A stretch of DNA of 64,000 nucleotides from DATAVB01 sp036267955 (GCA_036267955.1 DATAVB010000166.1:1-64000); one strand, 5' to 3'. Positions 26,181 through 36,665 are shown, counted from the stretch's first letter. Numbers and translations: made by a program. Notes: generated by a model from the sequence alone, not told the origin.

Positions 26181-26268
26181 AGGAGCCTCCGCAGTGAGGT
26201 GGATGCCTGCCTTGTGCCCCGCCGCTCGCGCGCGAAACCCGCCGACCGGCTCGACGGCGGCGGGGCGC

Positions 26269-26886
26269 TCAGCCGAGCCGGCGGTTGATCGCCTTACGCC
26301 AGCGGTCCAGCGGCCGCGTGCTCCGCGCGCTGACTCCGCCGATGATGCCGAAATGCCTGATTCGTACGGTAGGTGAGCCGGGCGGCGCGTCGTCGATATC
26401 CAATGAATGGCCGCCGAGCAGGCTGAAGCCGGAGACCTCGAGCCGCACCCCCGGGGGCACCCGGACGCTGACTCCGCCGATCAGCGACACCTTGGTCAGC
26501 GTCACTTCGGGGGCGTCCAACTCGACCTCGCCGAGATCCATGTTGACGCCGCCGAGCAGGGTCACTGACACGGTCTTCGCCGGCATCCGCCACTGCCCGC
26601 TGCGGCGCAGTCCGCCGATGGGCGAGATGTGCCACTGCGTGCGCGCCTCGGGCTGGTCAGTGGCCGCCGACCGCGCCACGGTGGTGGTTTCCGGCTGGGC
26701 CGTCGTCGCCGGCAGGTCAGACACGACGCGCTGCAACTCGCCGTGGGTGCGCATCTCGTACACCTGCTGCACCCGTTCGCTGAACTCGGCGAGCGTCAGC
26801 CGACCCTCGCCACACGCCTCGTTGAGTTGGGCGACGACGGCCTCCCGCTCGGCGTTGGAGACCCGTACCTCGTCCTGCTCGCTCAT
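26269..26886 (-). CDS. DUF1707 and LiaF-like C-terminal domain protein
   Basis: A 205-residue protein. Residues 7-60 are a DUF1707 domain (VSNAEREAVVAQLNEACGEGRLTLAEFSERVQQVYEMRTHGEL), a helical module common in actinobacterial envelope proteins. After a Thr/Ala linker, residues about 85-190 form a beta-rich repeat region of the LiaF/DUF2154 type: SLIGGVSVRVPPGVRLEVSG and HFGIIGGVS, a possible right-handed beta structure. LiaF-like proteins modulate cell-envelope stress signalling. No transmembrane helix is visible, so it is cytoplasmic or peripheral. No kinase or regulator is adjacent. Confidence 0.85.
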   Translation of the reverse strand: MSEQDEVRVSNAEREAVVAQLNEACGEGRLTLAEFSERVQQVYEMRTHGELQRVVSDLPATTAQPETTTVARSAATDQPEARTQWHISPIGGLRRSGQWRMPAKTVSVTLLGGVNMDLGEVELDAPEVTLTKVSLIGGVSVRVPPGVRLEVSGFSLLGGHSLDIDDAPPGSPTVRIRHFGIIGGVSARSTRPLDRWRKAINRRLG

Positions 26887-26961
26887 GGCTGCATCCTCTT
26901 TCCTCGACGCGACGACCGTACCGGTGCGCTAGCACGTCCGGCCGTCACTACCGGGTCGCTG

Positions 26962-26986
26962 TCCACAGCCGGCGGCGTCATCCACA
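26962..26986. promoter_or_regulatory. Paired TCCACA (DnaA-box-like) cores upstream of ssb
   Basis: TCCACA cores at 26962-26967 and 26981-26986 have the same orientation and lie 19 bp apart, between the divergent DUF1707 and ssb genes. The flanks match the DnaA consensus less well than the pairs near 207 and 45522. Placed before a DNA-replication-type gene, they may be regulatory. Confidence 0.35.
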
Positions 26987-27083
26987 GTTTTGGCTCTGCT
27001 GTTCCGTACCGCTCGCCGACCGGGCAGCGTGGTGTCTGCCGGCACAGCGTCGGCGATGCGGCTGGCGGACAGGAGTGGCACAG

Positions 27084-27593
27084 ATGATGCAAGCGAGTTC
27101 GAGTTTTGTGACGCTGGAGGGAAATGTGGCCTCCGAGCCGGAGCTGCGGATGACCACAGCGGGGATACCGGTGACCAATTTCCGGCTGGCGTCGTCCGAC
27201 AGCCGGAAGAACGACGAGACCGGCGAATGGGTGGATGTCAGCACGGTGTTCATGAAGGTCGCCTGCTGGCGGTCCCTGGCGCGGAACGTGGTGGCGTCAG
27301 TGCGCAAGGGCGACCCGGTCGTGGTGGTCGGGCGGTTGAAGTCGAGCTCCTATATGTGGGAGGAGCAACAGCGGACCAGCACGGAGCTGGTGGCCTCTAT
27401 CGTCGGCCCGAACCTCTCTCGCGGTTATGCGGTGTTCCACCGGGTCGCGCCCGGCTCCCGGGCGCCACTGGACGTGCAGGCCAGCCGGGCAGCCGAGCCG
27501 ATCGAGGGTCCGCCGGCGGCTCAGCCGGTGCCGCTCGAGTCCGTCGGCGCGGAGGCGGCCGCGGCGGAGGCGGCCGCCGCCACGGCGGCGTGA
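27084..27593 (+). CDS. ssb: Single-stranded DNA-binding protein, paralogue type
   Basis: A 169-residue SSB with one OB fold (residues 1-115): FVTLEGNVASEPELRMTTAGIPVTNFRLASS and VFMKVACWRSLARNVVASVRKGDPVVVVGRLKSSSYMWEE. The C-terminus is Ala/Pro-rich and ends AATAA; it lacks the acidic DDDIPF-type tip by which replication SSBs recruit partners. This and its location away from rpsF/rpsR suggest an SsbB-like paralogue, in actinobacteria linked to competence, sporulation or stress rather than core replication. ATG 27084 has AGGAG 8 nt upstream; a GTG at 27075 is in frame but too close to the ribosome site. Confidence 0.88.
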   Translation: MMQASSSFVTLEGNVASEPELRMTTAGIPVTNFRLASSDSRKNDETGEWVDVSTVFMKVACWRSLARNVVASVRKGDPVVVVGRLKSSSYMWEEQQRTSTELVASIVGPNLSRGYAVFHRVAPGSRAPLDVQASRAAEPIEGPPAAQPVPLESVGAEAAAAEAAAATAA

Positions 27594-27670
27594 GGGCAGG
27601 AGCGGATTGGCGGTGGGCGGGTGCCAACTGAGACACTGGACGTACGTTCAACCTGCGGAGGATTCCACCG

Positions 27671-29340
<1,670 letters not shown>

Positions 29341-29341
<1 letters not shown>

Positions 29342-29802
29342 TGCACCGCGGGTTGGCGAGTGAGGACGGGATGATTCGGCACCAGTACGAGTGCCCGATG
29401 CGCTGGTCGGACATGGACGCCCAGGGGCACATCAACAATTCGGCATTCGTGATCTACCTGGAGCAGGCCCGGATCGACCTGTTTTTCACCCGGGCCGGCG
29501 ATGCCGGGATCGGCACGATCGCCGAGGGTGTGGTAGTCGCCCGGCACGAGATCGACTACCGGCGCCCGGTGCCGTACGGTCCGCGACCGCTGCGGATCGA
29601 CCTGTGGTGCAGCCAGATCAGCGGCGCGTCGTTCACCGTCGCGTACGAGATTTTCGACGGCGAGCAGCTGGCCGCGCAGGCGCGCACGGTGTGCGTGCCG
29701 TACGACCTGGCGCACGGCCGGGTGCGCCGGCTCTCACCGGACGAGCGGTCGTTCATCGAGCGCTATCTGGAGCAGGCGGCCGGTGAGCCGGCGGTCAGCT
29801 GA
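29341..29802 (+). CDS. Acyl-CoA thioesterase, 4HBT/hotdog family
   Basis: A 153-residue hotdog-fold thioesterase. The family signature is YECPMRWSDMDAQGHINNSAFVIYLEQARIDLF, whose Asp (SDMDAQGHINN) is the expected catalytic residue; VVARHEIDYRRPVPYGPRPLRI follows. It hydrolyses acyl-CoAs, chain length unknown. ATG 29341 overlaps the ettA stop (TGATG). An internal ATG at 29371 with GAGGACGGG in front gives a more typical N-terminus and may be the real start. The EttA-thioesterase pairing is common in actinobacteria. The 3' end overlaps the convergent GH13-like gene by 8 nt. Confidence 0.88.
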
Positions 29803-30958
29803 GCCAGGCGGTTGCGTCACCAGGCAGGCTGCCGTCCACCAACGGCACGCTGGATAACAGCAGCGTCCCCGGCGGCAGCGGTACCGGCACCGTCGTGGTG
29901 TTGACCGCGCAGATGAGGCCGCCGGTGCGGCGCAGCGCCAGGCAGCCGTCCGGGGCGCCGTACCACTCGATGCCGTCGCCGGACGCGGCCGGCGAGCTCT
30001 GCCGGAGTTCCAACGCCTGCCGGTAGAGCGACAGCATCGACCCCGCGTCCTCGAGCTGGCTTTCCACGGTGCGGTCCACCCAGCCCTCGGGGATCGGCAA
30101 CCAGCTCGCGTCCTGCCGGGTGAACTCGTACGGCGGTTTCTCCCCGGCCCACGGCAGTGGCACCCAGCTGTCATCGCGCAGGTCCAGGCCGACCACATCC
30201 GGGAGTGCGAGCTCGTCGCCGGCGCAGATTTCCACCGCGCCGGGCAACGCCAGTTGCAACAGGGCCAGCGCGCGGGCCCGGCGCTCGCCGAGCGGCCCGG
30301 CGCCGTGCCGGCTCACCGGCCTGCGCAGGCCCCGGTCGGACAGCGCCCAGGTCGGCGTCTCGCCGCCGCCCATCGCATGATTCACCGCCGCCGTCAGCGC
30401 CGCGGAATTCCAGCTCGACCTCGCCACTTCGTACTGCAGTCGCTGCTGCGGACCGGCGGCGTCGTCGCCGGTGTCGACCGTTCCGACCAGCGCCCGGGCC
30501 GGATATTCCTCCAGCAACCGGCGCAGCCGTGCCTTATCGCCGCCGGCGGCGCGGAATCCGTCGATGCCCCGGTCCAGCCAGAATCGCAGCGTCCGCTCCA
30601 TTCCGTCGACCACTCCGGCCGGGCCCTCGAGAATCACCTTCAGACCCTGGTCGTGCGCCTCGCCGATGAACGCGTCCAGCTCGGGCAGCCCGCCCGCCGC
30701 GCGGTCCACGCCCGGAGCGGTGGCGCCGCTGCGTGGATCCGGCTCGGTCAGCAGCCCGCTCAGTGAAACGGCGTCCACCCCGAGCAGCACGAGATAGCCG
30801 ACCCGCTCTCGCAGACCGATCAGATCCCCGATGCCGTCGCCGTTTCCGTCCGCGAAACTCGGGAGGTAGGCCCGGTAGACCGTGGCGGTGCGCCACCACG
30901 GGGCGGCGTTCGACCGCGGCGCCGGAATGGTGGCCACCCTGTCAGAGGTGCGGTGCAC
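29795..30958 (-). CDS. Degenerate GH13 alpha-glucosidase-like protein without catalytic residues
   Basis: A 387-residue relative of GH13 alpha-glucosidases. The N-terminus (WWRTATVYRAYLPSFADGNGDGIGDLIGL) and the C-terminal domain align readily with the intact enzyme at 52767-54371. However, the nucleophile motif GFRIDVAHG reads GFRAAGGDK, the acid/base motif VSEAW reads LVGTVDTG, and SNHD reads LSDRG. The calcium/substrate motif D-x-V-x-N-H is replaced by EGPAG, and the B domain is gone, which explains the shorter length. The frame is open throughout, so selection probably keeps it for a non-enzymatic role. GTG 30958 has AGGGGAGCAGC upstream. It sits beside glbO, where mycobacteria carry aglA. 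Confidence 0.85.
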   Translation of the reverse strand: MHRTSDRVATIPAPRSNAAPWWRTATVYRAYLPSFADGNGDGIGDLIGLRERVGYLVLLGVDAVSLSGLLTEPDPRSGATAPGVDRAAGGLPELDAFIGEAHDQGLKVILEGPAGVVDGMERTLRFWLDRGIDGFRAAGGDKARLRRLLEEYPARALVGTVDTGDDAAGPQQRLQYEVARSSWNSAALTAAVNHAMGGGETPTWALSDRGLRRPVSRHGAGPLGERRARALALLQLALPGAVEICAGDELALPDVVGLDLRDDSWVPLPWAGEKPPYEFTRQDASWLPIPEGWVDRTVESQLEDAGSMLSLYRQALELRQSSPAASGDGIEWYGAPDGCLALRRTGGLICAVNTTTVPVPLPPGTLLLSSVPLVDGSLPGDATAWLS

Positions 30959-31164
30959 GCTGCTCCCCTGCCTCGTGCGCGTCCAGTGTCGGAAAGTCTC
31001 TCGAAATTGGCAGTCGAATACCGGCGGAACACCGAATCGGGCCGCCGCCGACGGCGGTCCGGCCACAGCACCGCAGCGCATCAGCGCCGCAGTAGTATCT
31101 CAGCGCATCGGGCCGCCGGCCCCAAACCCTAGCGCCCGCGAGAGATCCGGCAACAAGGGCGTCC

Positions 31165-31210
31165 CGACCAGCAACTCAGCACCGACCAGCAACTCAGCAC
31201 CGACCAGCAG
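31165..31210. repeat. 18-bp tandem repeat, 2.5 copies
   Basis: CGACCAGCAACTCAGCAC occupies 31165-31182 and 31183-31200, followed by CGACCAGCAG. It lies between the GH13-like gene and the 3' end of glbO. No function seen. Confidence 0.75.
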
Positions 31211-31219
31211 CGCCGCCGA

Positions 31220-31609
31220 TCAGGGGCTGTTCTGCAGGCTGAACGCCGCCGTTTCCAAATAGCGCCACAGCGTGTCGGCCTGCTCGGCCGGCAGCTCCAG
31301 CGAATCCAGCGCCACTCGCATGTGTCCCAGCCAGGCCAGTCGCTCCGCCTCGCCGATCTTGAACGGAACATGCCGCATCCGCAAGCGGGGATGACCACGC
31401 TGCTCGGAGTACGTACGCGGTCCGCCCCAGTACTGCATCAAAAACAGGACCAGCCGCTCCTCGGCGCCCGCGAGCTCCGGCTCGGGATAAAGCGGACGCA
31501 GCAGCGGATCCTCTGCGACACCGGCATAGAACCGGCCGACAAGGGCACGGAAGGTCGGCTCGCCACCTACCTGGTCGAAGAAATTGGCCGCCGGCTCGCT
31601 GCTTGTCAT
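31220..31609 (-). CDS. glbO: Group II truncated haemoglobin (GlbO type)
   Basis: A 129-residue haem protein of the trHbO group. Visible residues: B10 Tyr in FYAGVAEDPLLRPLYPEPEL, the YWGGPRTYSEQRGHPRLRMRH segment containing the proximal (F8) His, and a G-helix Trp in ERLAWLGHMRVALDS. These proteins bind O2 tightly and are linked to terminal oxidases, peroxide or NO handling. It stands in a gene order resembling the mycobacterial aglA-glbO-HNH-ctaJ-pepN block, though here an MFS/MscS/YeiH/peptidase group is inserted. ATG 31609 is the natural start by family length. Confidence 0.93.
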   Translation of the reverse strand: MTSSEPAANFFDQVGGEPTFRALVGRFYAGVAEDPLLRPLYPEPELAGAEERLVLFLMQYWGGPRTYSEQRGHPRLRMRHVPFKIGEAERLAWLGHMRVALDSLELPAEQADTLWRYLETAAFSLQNSP

Positions 31610-31796
31610 GCCCCTGATTCTGCCAGCGGCGGTGCGGAGTGGTTGCGGTCAGGGCAGCCAAGAGCCGTTCGCCATTGTGATCATGCGGATAAATGCTGTT
31701 CCCGCAGCCGTATTCACGCCGCGCGGTCCGTACACACACCACGAATTGAGGCGCATGCCACGGGTGATCGCGCAATAGCGCTCTGTATTGCGCGTC

Positions 31797-31873
31797 GGGT
31801 ATTCAGGCTGGTTGGGCAAGTCAGGCCGGTTTGGGTATTCAGGCCAGTTGGCAGGTCAGGCTGGTTGGGCAAG
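31797..31873. repeat. Imperfect ~36-bp duplication at the end of the MFS gene
   Basis: Two copies begin GGGTATTCAGGC (31797 and 31833), each continuing with GTCAGGCYGGTT-like sequence; the second ends GGGCAAG at 31873. The repeat straddles the MFS stop codon at 31856-31858 and extends into the interval towards glbO. The rest of the 246-bp interval (31610-31855) shows no gene. A similar short tandem array lies after rpiB (48218-48285). Confidence 0.6.
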
Positions 31874-33325
31874 GGGTCTGATCGGCTGGAGCAGGCCGAC
31901 ACAAAGGGATGCGGCGGCGCCGACCAGCCCAAGCGCGCCGATTGTCAGACCGATGTGCACCGTGCCCGCGAGCGCTCCCGCGACGAGCACACCGAGCCCC
32001 TGCGAAACCTGCAGACCACCCTGCGCCACGCCGAACGCCCGACCACGCAGCTCCAACGGCAGTGCCTGCATGAATATCGCGTTCAACGGAATTGCGAATG
32101 CCGCGCCGAATCCGGAAAGCAGCAGCACCGGAATGGCGACAGCAAGATGGTTGCCGATCAGGAAAATGCCGAGCAGCCCGGGGGCCGCAACGGCCAGCGG
32201 CAGGATCAACTTGCGGCGCAGCCGCGGCGGACAGAGCCGACCGATCACGACACTGCCGATGCCCGCGCCCACCGCGGACACGCCCAGCAGCAGTCCCACG
32301 GTCCGGGCGCCGCCACCCAGCGCGTGCGCCCAGGGTGCCGCGATGCCTTCCCAGGCGAAAGTGCAGCCACTGCCCAGCCACACGATCAGAACGATCGCGC
32401 GCAGGCGGGCGTCGCCGAAGACGAGCCGTCCGCCCGCCGAAATCTCGTGCCAGGCCGAGCCGCGCGGCGCGTTCGCCGCCGGCCGACGTTCGATCACACC
32501 GGCCACGATGAGCAGCGCGGAGATGGCGAACGTGCCGGCGTCGATCAGCAGCGCACCGCGGGCGCTGATCAGGGCCACCAGCGCGCCACCGGCGAGCAGC
32601 CCAACAACGTTGCCGATCTGCAGCCCGGTCAGGCTCAGCCCGTTGCCGACCACGTACCTGTCGCCGGTGAGCATCTGGGTGGTCAGCGCGGAGCGTGCGG
32701 ACTCGAACGGTGGGGTGAACATCGACGCGGCGAGCAGCACGAGAAGAAGCGCCGGTATCGGGATCCCCGGCACGGCGAGCAGCGCGACGAGCACCACCCG
32801 GCCGCAGTCGCAGAAGATCATCACCTGCCGGCGCGGCAACCGGTCGGCCAGGGTGGACAGGATTGGGCCGCCGAGGATCCAGGGGGCGTACGAGATGCCG
32901 AAGCTCAACGCGGTGAGCAGGGTGGAGGAGGTGCGTTGGAAGACCAGGATGGACAGTGCGATCTTGGCCAGCTGGTCGCCGATCAGCGACATCATGGTGG
33001 CGCTGAACAGGTATCGGAATTCGCGGGACTGGAAGACATCGCGGTAGGTCGCGCCGACCTCATCTGCCCGCGCGGCCGGTCGGGTATCCAGGGCATCCGT
33101 CTGGCGGCTGGTCACCGACTGGGTCGGACGATCGGCCTCGCTGGTCCACTCGCGGGAGCCTGGCTGGTCCGTCCTGTCGTGGACCGGCGCACCCGCAGGA
33201 CGGTGCTTGCCCTGCTGAGGTCCCCCATGCTTAGGCCCCCCGTCCTCGGGCCCACTCGCGGCCCCGCCGTTCCGTCCACCATTTTCAGGCACGGCAAAGC
33301 GGTCATCGCCTGGCCAGCGTGCCAT
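31856..33325 (-). CDS. MFS-family membrane transporter
   Basis: A major facilitator carrier of about 489 residues with roughly ten to twelve hydrophobic helices from YLFSATMMSLIGDQLAKIALSILVFQ onward. It resembles the MFS_3/enterobactin-exporter-like (EntS) group: LFSAxxxSxxGDxxxxxAL, LADRLPRRQVMIFCDCGRVVLVALLAVPG and GRAFGVAQGG. Substrate unknown; drug or siderophore export is usual for the group. The start is uncertain. ATG 33325 gives an 85-residue Gly/Arg/Asp-rich leader before the first helix; ATG 33370 and GTG 33115 are also in frame, and none has a convincing ribosome site. Confidence 0.82.
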   Translation of the reverse strand: MARWPGDDRFAVPENGGRNGGAASGPEDGGPKHGGPQQGKHRPAGAPVHDRTDQPGSREWTSEADRPTQSVTSRQTDALDTRPAARADEVGATYRDVFQSREFRYLFSATMMSLIGDQLAKIALSILVFQRTSSTLLTALSFGISYAPWILGGPILSTLADRLPRRQVMIFCDCGRVVLVALLAVPGIPIPALLLVLLAASMFTPPFESARSALTTQMLTGDRYVVGNGLSLTGLQIGNVVGLLAGGALVALISARGALLIDAGTFAISALLIVAGVIERRPAANAPRGSAWHEISAGGRLVFGDARLRAIVLIVWLGSGCTFAWEGIAAPWAHALGGGARTVGLLLGVSAVGAGIGSVVIGRLCPPRLRRKLILPLAVAAPGLLGIFLIGNHLAVAIPVLLLSGFGAAFAIPLNAIFMQALPLELRGRAFGVAQGGLQVSQGLGVLVAGALAGTVHIGLTIGALGLVGAAASLCVGLLQPIRPLAQPA

Positions 33326-33546
33326 CCTCAACCGTGCCCCCGACTGCTGCGATGCGTTGCCCCGTCGCATCTCGCCAGTCTGGCCTACCCGGCTCCTTCG
33401 GTCCACTGCGGGTCCCGCTGTGTGGATAAGGATGACTCGTACACCTGGCCCAACCGTCCTAAGCCCGGCGAGAAACGCCGCCTTAGGGTCGAGTCGGGCA
33501 GCAACGGCGCACCGAAGGACGTTCTCTTCAGTCGGCGACGAATCGC

Positions 33547-34530
33547 TCAGGCGAGCGGAATCTCCTCGGCGGCCAACCGCACCTTGAGCCGGGCCCGCAA
33601 CTCCCGGGCAATCGCGTCCTGCCGCCCGCTGGCGGTCCGGACGGTCAGTCGCAGCACCGTGGAGTCCGGTCCGATGGTCTGGACGCCGAGCAGCTGCGGC
33701 TCGTCCAGGAAATCCGATCGCCACTGCTCGTCGTGCCGCAGGTCGCGGGCGACATCCAGGATCAACGCACCGGCCCGCTCGGGATCAGCCGCAGAGCCCA
33801 CCGGAACATCCAGGTTGAGCTGGCCGTACCCCTGGCTCTTGTTGCCGATCCGCAGCACCTCGCCGTTGCGGACGTACCAGACGGTGCCATCGGCGTCGCG
33901 CAATCGCGTGGTGCGCAGACCGACCTCCTCGACCACGCCGCTGGCCTGCCCGGCGTCGATCGAGTCACCGACCCCGTACTGGTCCTCGAGGATCATGAAC
34001 ATGCCGGCCAGGAAGTCCTTCACCAGATTCTGCGCACCGAAGCCGACCGCGACCCCGGCCACTCCGGCGCTGGCCAGGATCGGGCTGAGGTTCAGCCCCA
34101 GCTCGCCGAGAACGAGGACGAACGCCACCACGAAGACGACGAACGAACTGACGCTGCGCAGCACCGAGCCGATCGTCTCAGCGCGCTGCTGGCGCCGGGT
34201 CGAGAGCAGCCCGTTGGCCGCCAATCGTTCGCTCGCCAGCTCCTTCAGGGGCTGCAGGACGGTCGGCACCATCGTGTGCCCGGTCACCTTGGTCAGCCGG
34301 CGAATCGCGCGGTGCAGCAGAAACCGGGTGATGAACGCGACAATCAGGATCAGCACGATCTTGGCGGCGTGCGCGGTGACCGTGTCCGAGGCGGTGGCCA
34401 GCCAGCCCTGGTGGGTCAGCCGCCACACTCCGCGACACAGCGTGCCGTCACGTTTCGCGCAGCCCGGCTCGCCGACATACCGCCTCGGACCGAGGGCGGT
34501 GGTGATCGCTGTCGTCTGCAGGGAATTCAT
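33547..34530 (-). CDS. Small-conductance mechanosensitive channel, MscS family
   Basis: A 327-residue channel that releases solutes on osmotic downshift. Hydrophobic segments lie at about residues 55-72 and 125-145. The pore-lining helix and following loop ILASAGVAGVAVGFGAQNLVKDFLAGMFMILEDQYGVGDSIDAG are the MscS hallmark (Gly/Ala-packed TM3, then GAQNLVKDF). A beta domain (GVVEEVGLRTTRLRDADGTVWYVRNGEVLRIGN) and an alpha/beta C-terminal domain follow. The length equals that of canonical MscS with a slightly longer N-terminus. It is upstream of the MFS gene on the same strand, more than 200 bp away. Confidence 0.92.
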   Translation of the reverse strand: MNSLQTTAITTALGPRRYVGEPGCAKRDGTLCRGVWRLTHQGWLATASDTVTAHAAKIVLILIVAFITRFLLHRAIRRLTKVTGHTMVPTVLQPLKELASERLAANGLLSTRRQQRAETIGSVLRSVSSFVVFVVAFVLVLGELGLNLSPILASAGVAGVAVGFGAQNLVKDFLAGMFMILEDQYGVGDSIDAGQASGVVEEVGLRTTRLRDADGTVWYVRNGEVLRIGNKSQGYGQLNLDVPVGSAADPERAGALILDVARDLRHDEQWRSDFLDEPQLLGVQTIGPDSTVLRLTVRTASGRQDAIARELRARLKVRLAAEEIPLA

Positions 34531-34581
34531 CCGGGCTCATCTTGCCAAACCGGCTCCCCGACGCATCTGCTGCCGGCTCAT

Positions 34582-35592
34582 TCAGTGCAGCAGGGTCTGC
34601 AGGCCGAGGCTGGTCAGCCCGATGGAAGCCCACAACAGGCCGCCGAGCAGCAGCGGCCGGACCCCGGCCCGCCGGATCTCACCGATCCGCAGGGACAGCC
34701 CGATCCCGGACAGCGCCACGGTGATCAGGAAGACGCCGAGCTGCTGCAGGGCGCCGTGCCAGGCGGCGGGGATCGCGCCGACCGAGTTGAGGGCGCTGGC
34801 CAGTACGAAGCCGATCAGGAACGTCGGCACCAGCTTGCGCCAGGGCAGCGCCGGGCGGTCGGTCCCGGTCTTCCGTCGGCGGTGCAGGGCCAGCGCCACG
34901 CAGATCGGGATGATCATCAGGCTGCGGGTCAGCTTCACCACGACGCCGTAGCTACCGGCCGCTGCGCCGTAGGTGTAGCCCGCCGCCACCACCGAGGAGG
35001 TGTCGTTGATCGCCGTACCGGCCCACAGTCCGAAGGCGTGCTGGGACAGGCCCAGTGCGTGCCCCAACGCCGGATACAGCAGTACGGCGGTGACGTTGAA
35101 GGCGAAGATGGTGCCGATCGCATAGGCCACGTCGACCTCGGCTGCCTCGATCACGGCGGTGGTCGCGGCGATGGCCGACGCGCCGCAGATCGCCGAGCCG
35201 ACTCCGATGAGGGTCCGGGCGTCACCGCCGACGCCGAGCAGTCGCCCGCCGAGCCAGGCGACTCCGAGGGCCACCGCGAGCGTGCCGAGCAGCACCGGCA
35301 GCGAGGAGCCGCCGACGTGCGCGACCCGGGACAGCGAGAGGCCGGTGCCGAACACCACGACCGACGCCTGCAGGACGCCCTTGCCGGCGACCGCGAATCC
35401 GGGCCGCAGCCGCTCGCCGGGTCTGATGGCGGCCGCGAGGAGTCCGCCGCCGACAATGCCGAAGACCGGGGCGCCCACCACGGGGGCGACGCGGCCGAGC
35501 GCGGTCGCGACGACCGCGACCGCGAGGCTGAGCAGCAGGCCGGGCACCCACAGGTCAGCGGTGTCCGGTTGCGTTTTCGCGGTCTGTGTCAT
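34582..35592 (-). CDS. YeiH-family putative sulfate/anion exporter
   Basis: A 336-residue integral membrane protein with about ten helices. Family marks: GGGLLAAAIRPGERLRPGFAVAGKGVLQASVVVFGTGLS, GVGSAICGASAIAATTAVIEA and WAGTAINDTSSVVAAGYTYG. YeiH proteins are often annotated as sulfate or sulfite-linked exporters; in enterobacteria YeiH is controlled by the LysR protein YeiE. Here a LysR regulator is divergently encoded 71 bp away, the same arrangement. ATG 35592 is chosen, with GGTGG upstream; the frame extends back to 35652 across the probable operator. Confidence 0.88.
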   Translation of the reverse strand: MTQTAKTQPDTADLWVPGLLLSLAVAVVATALGRVAPVVGAPVFGIVGGGLLAAAIRPGERLRPGFAVAGKGVLQASVVVFGTGLSLSRVAHVGGSSLPVLLGTLAVALGVAWLGGRLLGVGGDARTLIGVGSAICGASAIAATTAVIEAAEVDVAYAIGTIFAFNVTAVLLYPALGHALGLSQHAFGLWAGTAINDTSSVVAAGYTYGAAAGSYGVVVKLTRSLMIIPICVALALHRRRKTGTDRPALPWRKLVPTFLIGFVLASALNSVGAIPAAWHGALQQLGVFLITVALSGIGLSLRIGEIRRAGVRPLLLGGLLWASIGLTSLGLQTLLH

Positions 35593-35642
35593 GCCACCGA
35601 CTGTGCGGGCCGGCCGGCTCCGCCGGTAGAGATCAATCGGAC

Positions 35643-35665
35643 ATGAGGTCATAAGGTGAACTCAT
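35643..35665. promoter_or_regulatory. Candidate LysR operator between yeiH and its regulator
   Basis: ATGAG (35643-35647) and CTCAT (35661-35665) form a 5-13-5 inverted repeat in the 71-bp divergent interval. The right arm includes the first two bases of the regulator's start codon. LysR proteins commonly bind such partial dyads between divergent genes. Evidence is the dyad and position only. Confidence 0.35.
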
Positions 35666-36566
35666 GACCAGCCCGGTTCCGGACCTCGTGTCGCTGCAGA
35701 TCCTGCTGTCAGTGGCCGAGTTGGGCAGCGTCGGCGGCGCCGCCCGCCGGCACGGACTGTCCCAACCCGCCGCAAGCCTGCGGATCCGGGCGTTGGAGCG
35801 GCGGCTGGGGTTCGCGGTGCTGGACCGCTCACCGACCGGCTCGACGCTGACCCCGGCCGGCACTTCGGTGGTCGATTGGGCCCGGCCGATCCTGGATGCC
35901 ACCGATGCGTTCGTGCACAGCGTGGCGGCGCTGCGCGGGCAGCACAGTGGACGGTTGCGGGTCGCCGCGTCCCTGACCGTCGCCGACCATCTCATCCCGG
36001 CCTGGCTGCTGGCCTTGCACACCGCGCGGCCGGATCTCGCCGTGGCATTGGAGGTCGGAAACTCCGACCACGTCGGAGATCTGGTGCGCACCGGGGACGC
36101 CGAGATCGGTTTTGTCGAGGGACCGCGCGCGCCGGCCGGGTTGCGCGGTCGGATCGTCGGTGGTGACGAGCTCGCGGTCGTGGTCGCCCCGGCGCATCCG
36201 TGGGCCCGGCGCCGCCGGCCGGTCACGATCGCCGACTTGGCCGCCACTCCATTGGTCGTACGGGAGCCCGGATCGGGAACGCGCGAATACCTGGAACGGG
36301 CACTGTCGGCGGCCGGTCTGGTTCTGCAGCCGGCACTGGAACTCGGGTCGACCGCGGCCATCAAGGCAGCCGCGGCCGGCGGCGAACACCCGACGGTCCT
36401 TAGTGGACTCGCGGTTGCCGCTGAGCTGACCGACGGCCGGCTGGTGGCGGTGCCGCTCGCCGACGGGCCGCTGCGGCGCCGATTCCGGGCCGTCTGGCGC
36501 GGCGCCAGGCCTAGTCCGGCCGCCGCGACCCTGCTGTCGTACGTGCTCCGGAAACCGGGCCGCTGA
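35664..36566 (+). CDS. LysR-family transcriptional regulator of the yeiH-type gene
   Basis: A 300-residue LysR regulator. The winged HTH is at residues 8-66 (LVSLQILLSVAELGSVGGAARRHGLSQPAASLRIRALERRLGFAVLDRSPTG), and the effector-binding domain at about 90-295 begins GRLRVAASLTVADHLIPAWL. It resembles the CysB/CbbR/YeiE side of the family. Because it is transcribed away from the YeiH-type exporter, it very likely controls that gene in response to a small anion or sulfur compound; this is inferred from context and the YeiE-YeiH precedent. Confidence 0.9.
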   Translation: MTSPVPDLVSLQILLSVAELGSVGGAARRHGLSQPAASLRIRALERRLGFAVLDRSPTGSTLTPAGTSVVDWARPILDATDAFVHSVAALRGQHSGRLRVAASLTVADHLIPAWLLALHTARPDLAVALEVGNSDHVGDLVRTGDAEIGFVEGPRAPAGLRGRIVGGDELAVVVAPAHPWARRRRPVTIADLAATPLVVREPGSGTREYLERALSAAGLVLQPALELGSTAAIKAAAAGGEHPTVLSGLAVAAELTDGRLVAVPLADGPLRRRFRAVWRGARPSPAAATLLSYVLRKPGR

Positions 36567-36593
36567 CCCCGGCCCGCGTCACGCCTCCGCGAC

Positions 36594-36649
36594 GATCATT
36601 CAGAAAGGGTCCGCGACACGCCGTACGGACGAACCCTTTCTGCATGATC
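36594..36649. terminator. Bidirectional terminator-like hairpin
   Basis: GATCATTCAGAAAGGGT (36594-36610) pairs with ACCCTTTCTGCATGATC (36633-36649) with a single mismatch; inside, the stem can continue with GTCCG/CGGAC. It lies between the convergent LysR and prolyl oligopeptidase genes. The A/T-rich base of the stem supplies T-runs on both strands. Confidence 0.7.
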
Positions 36650-36665
36650 ACGAAGCAGGGGCGGG

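Noticed and set aside
31322..34951. Plus-strand open frame of 1209 codons
   Set aside because: It runs antisense through glbO, the MFS gene, mscS and part of yeiH, all of which have clear family motifs. Its own composition is Arg/Gln-rich noise.
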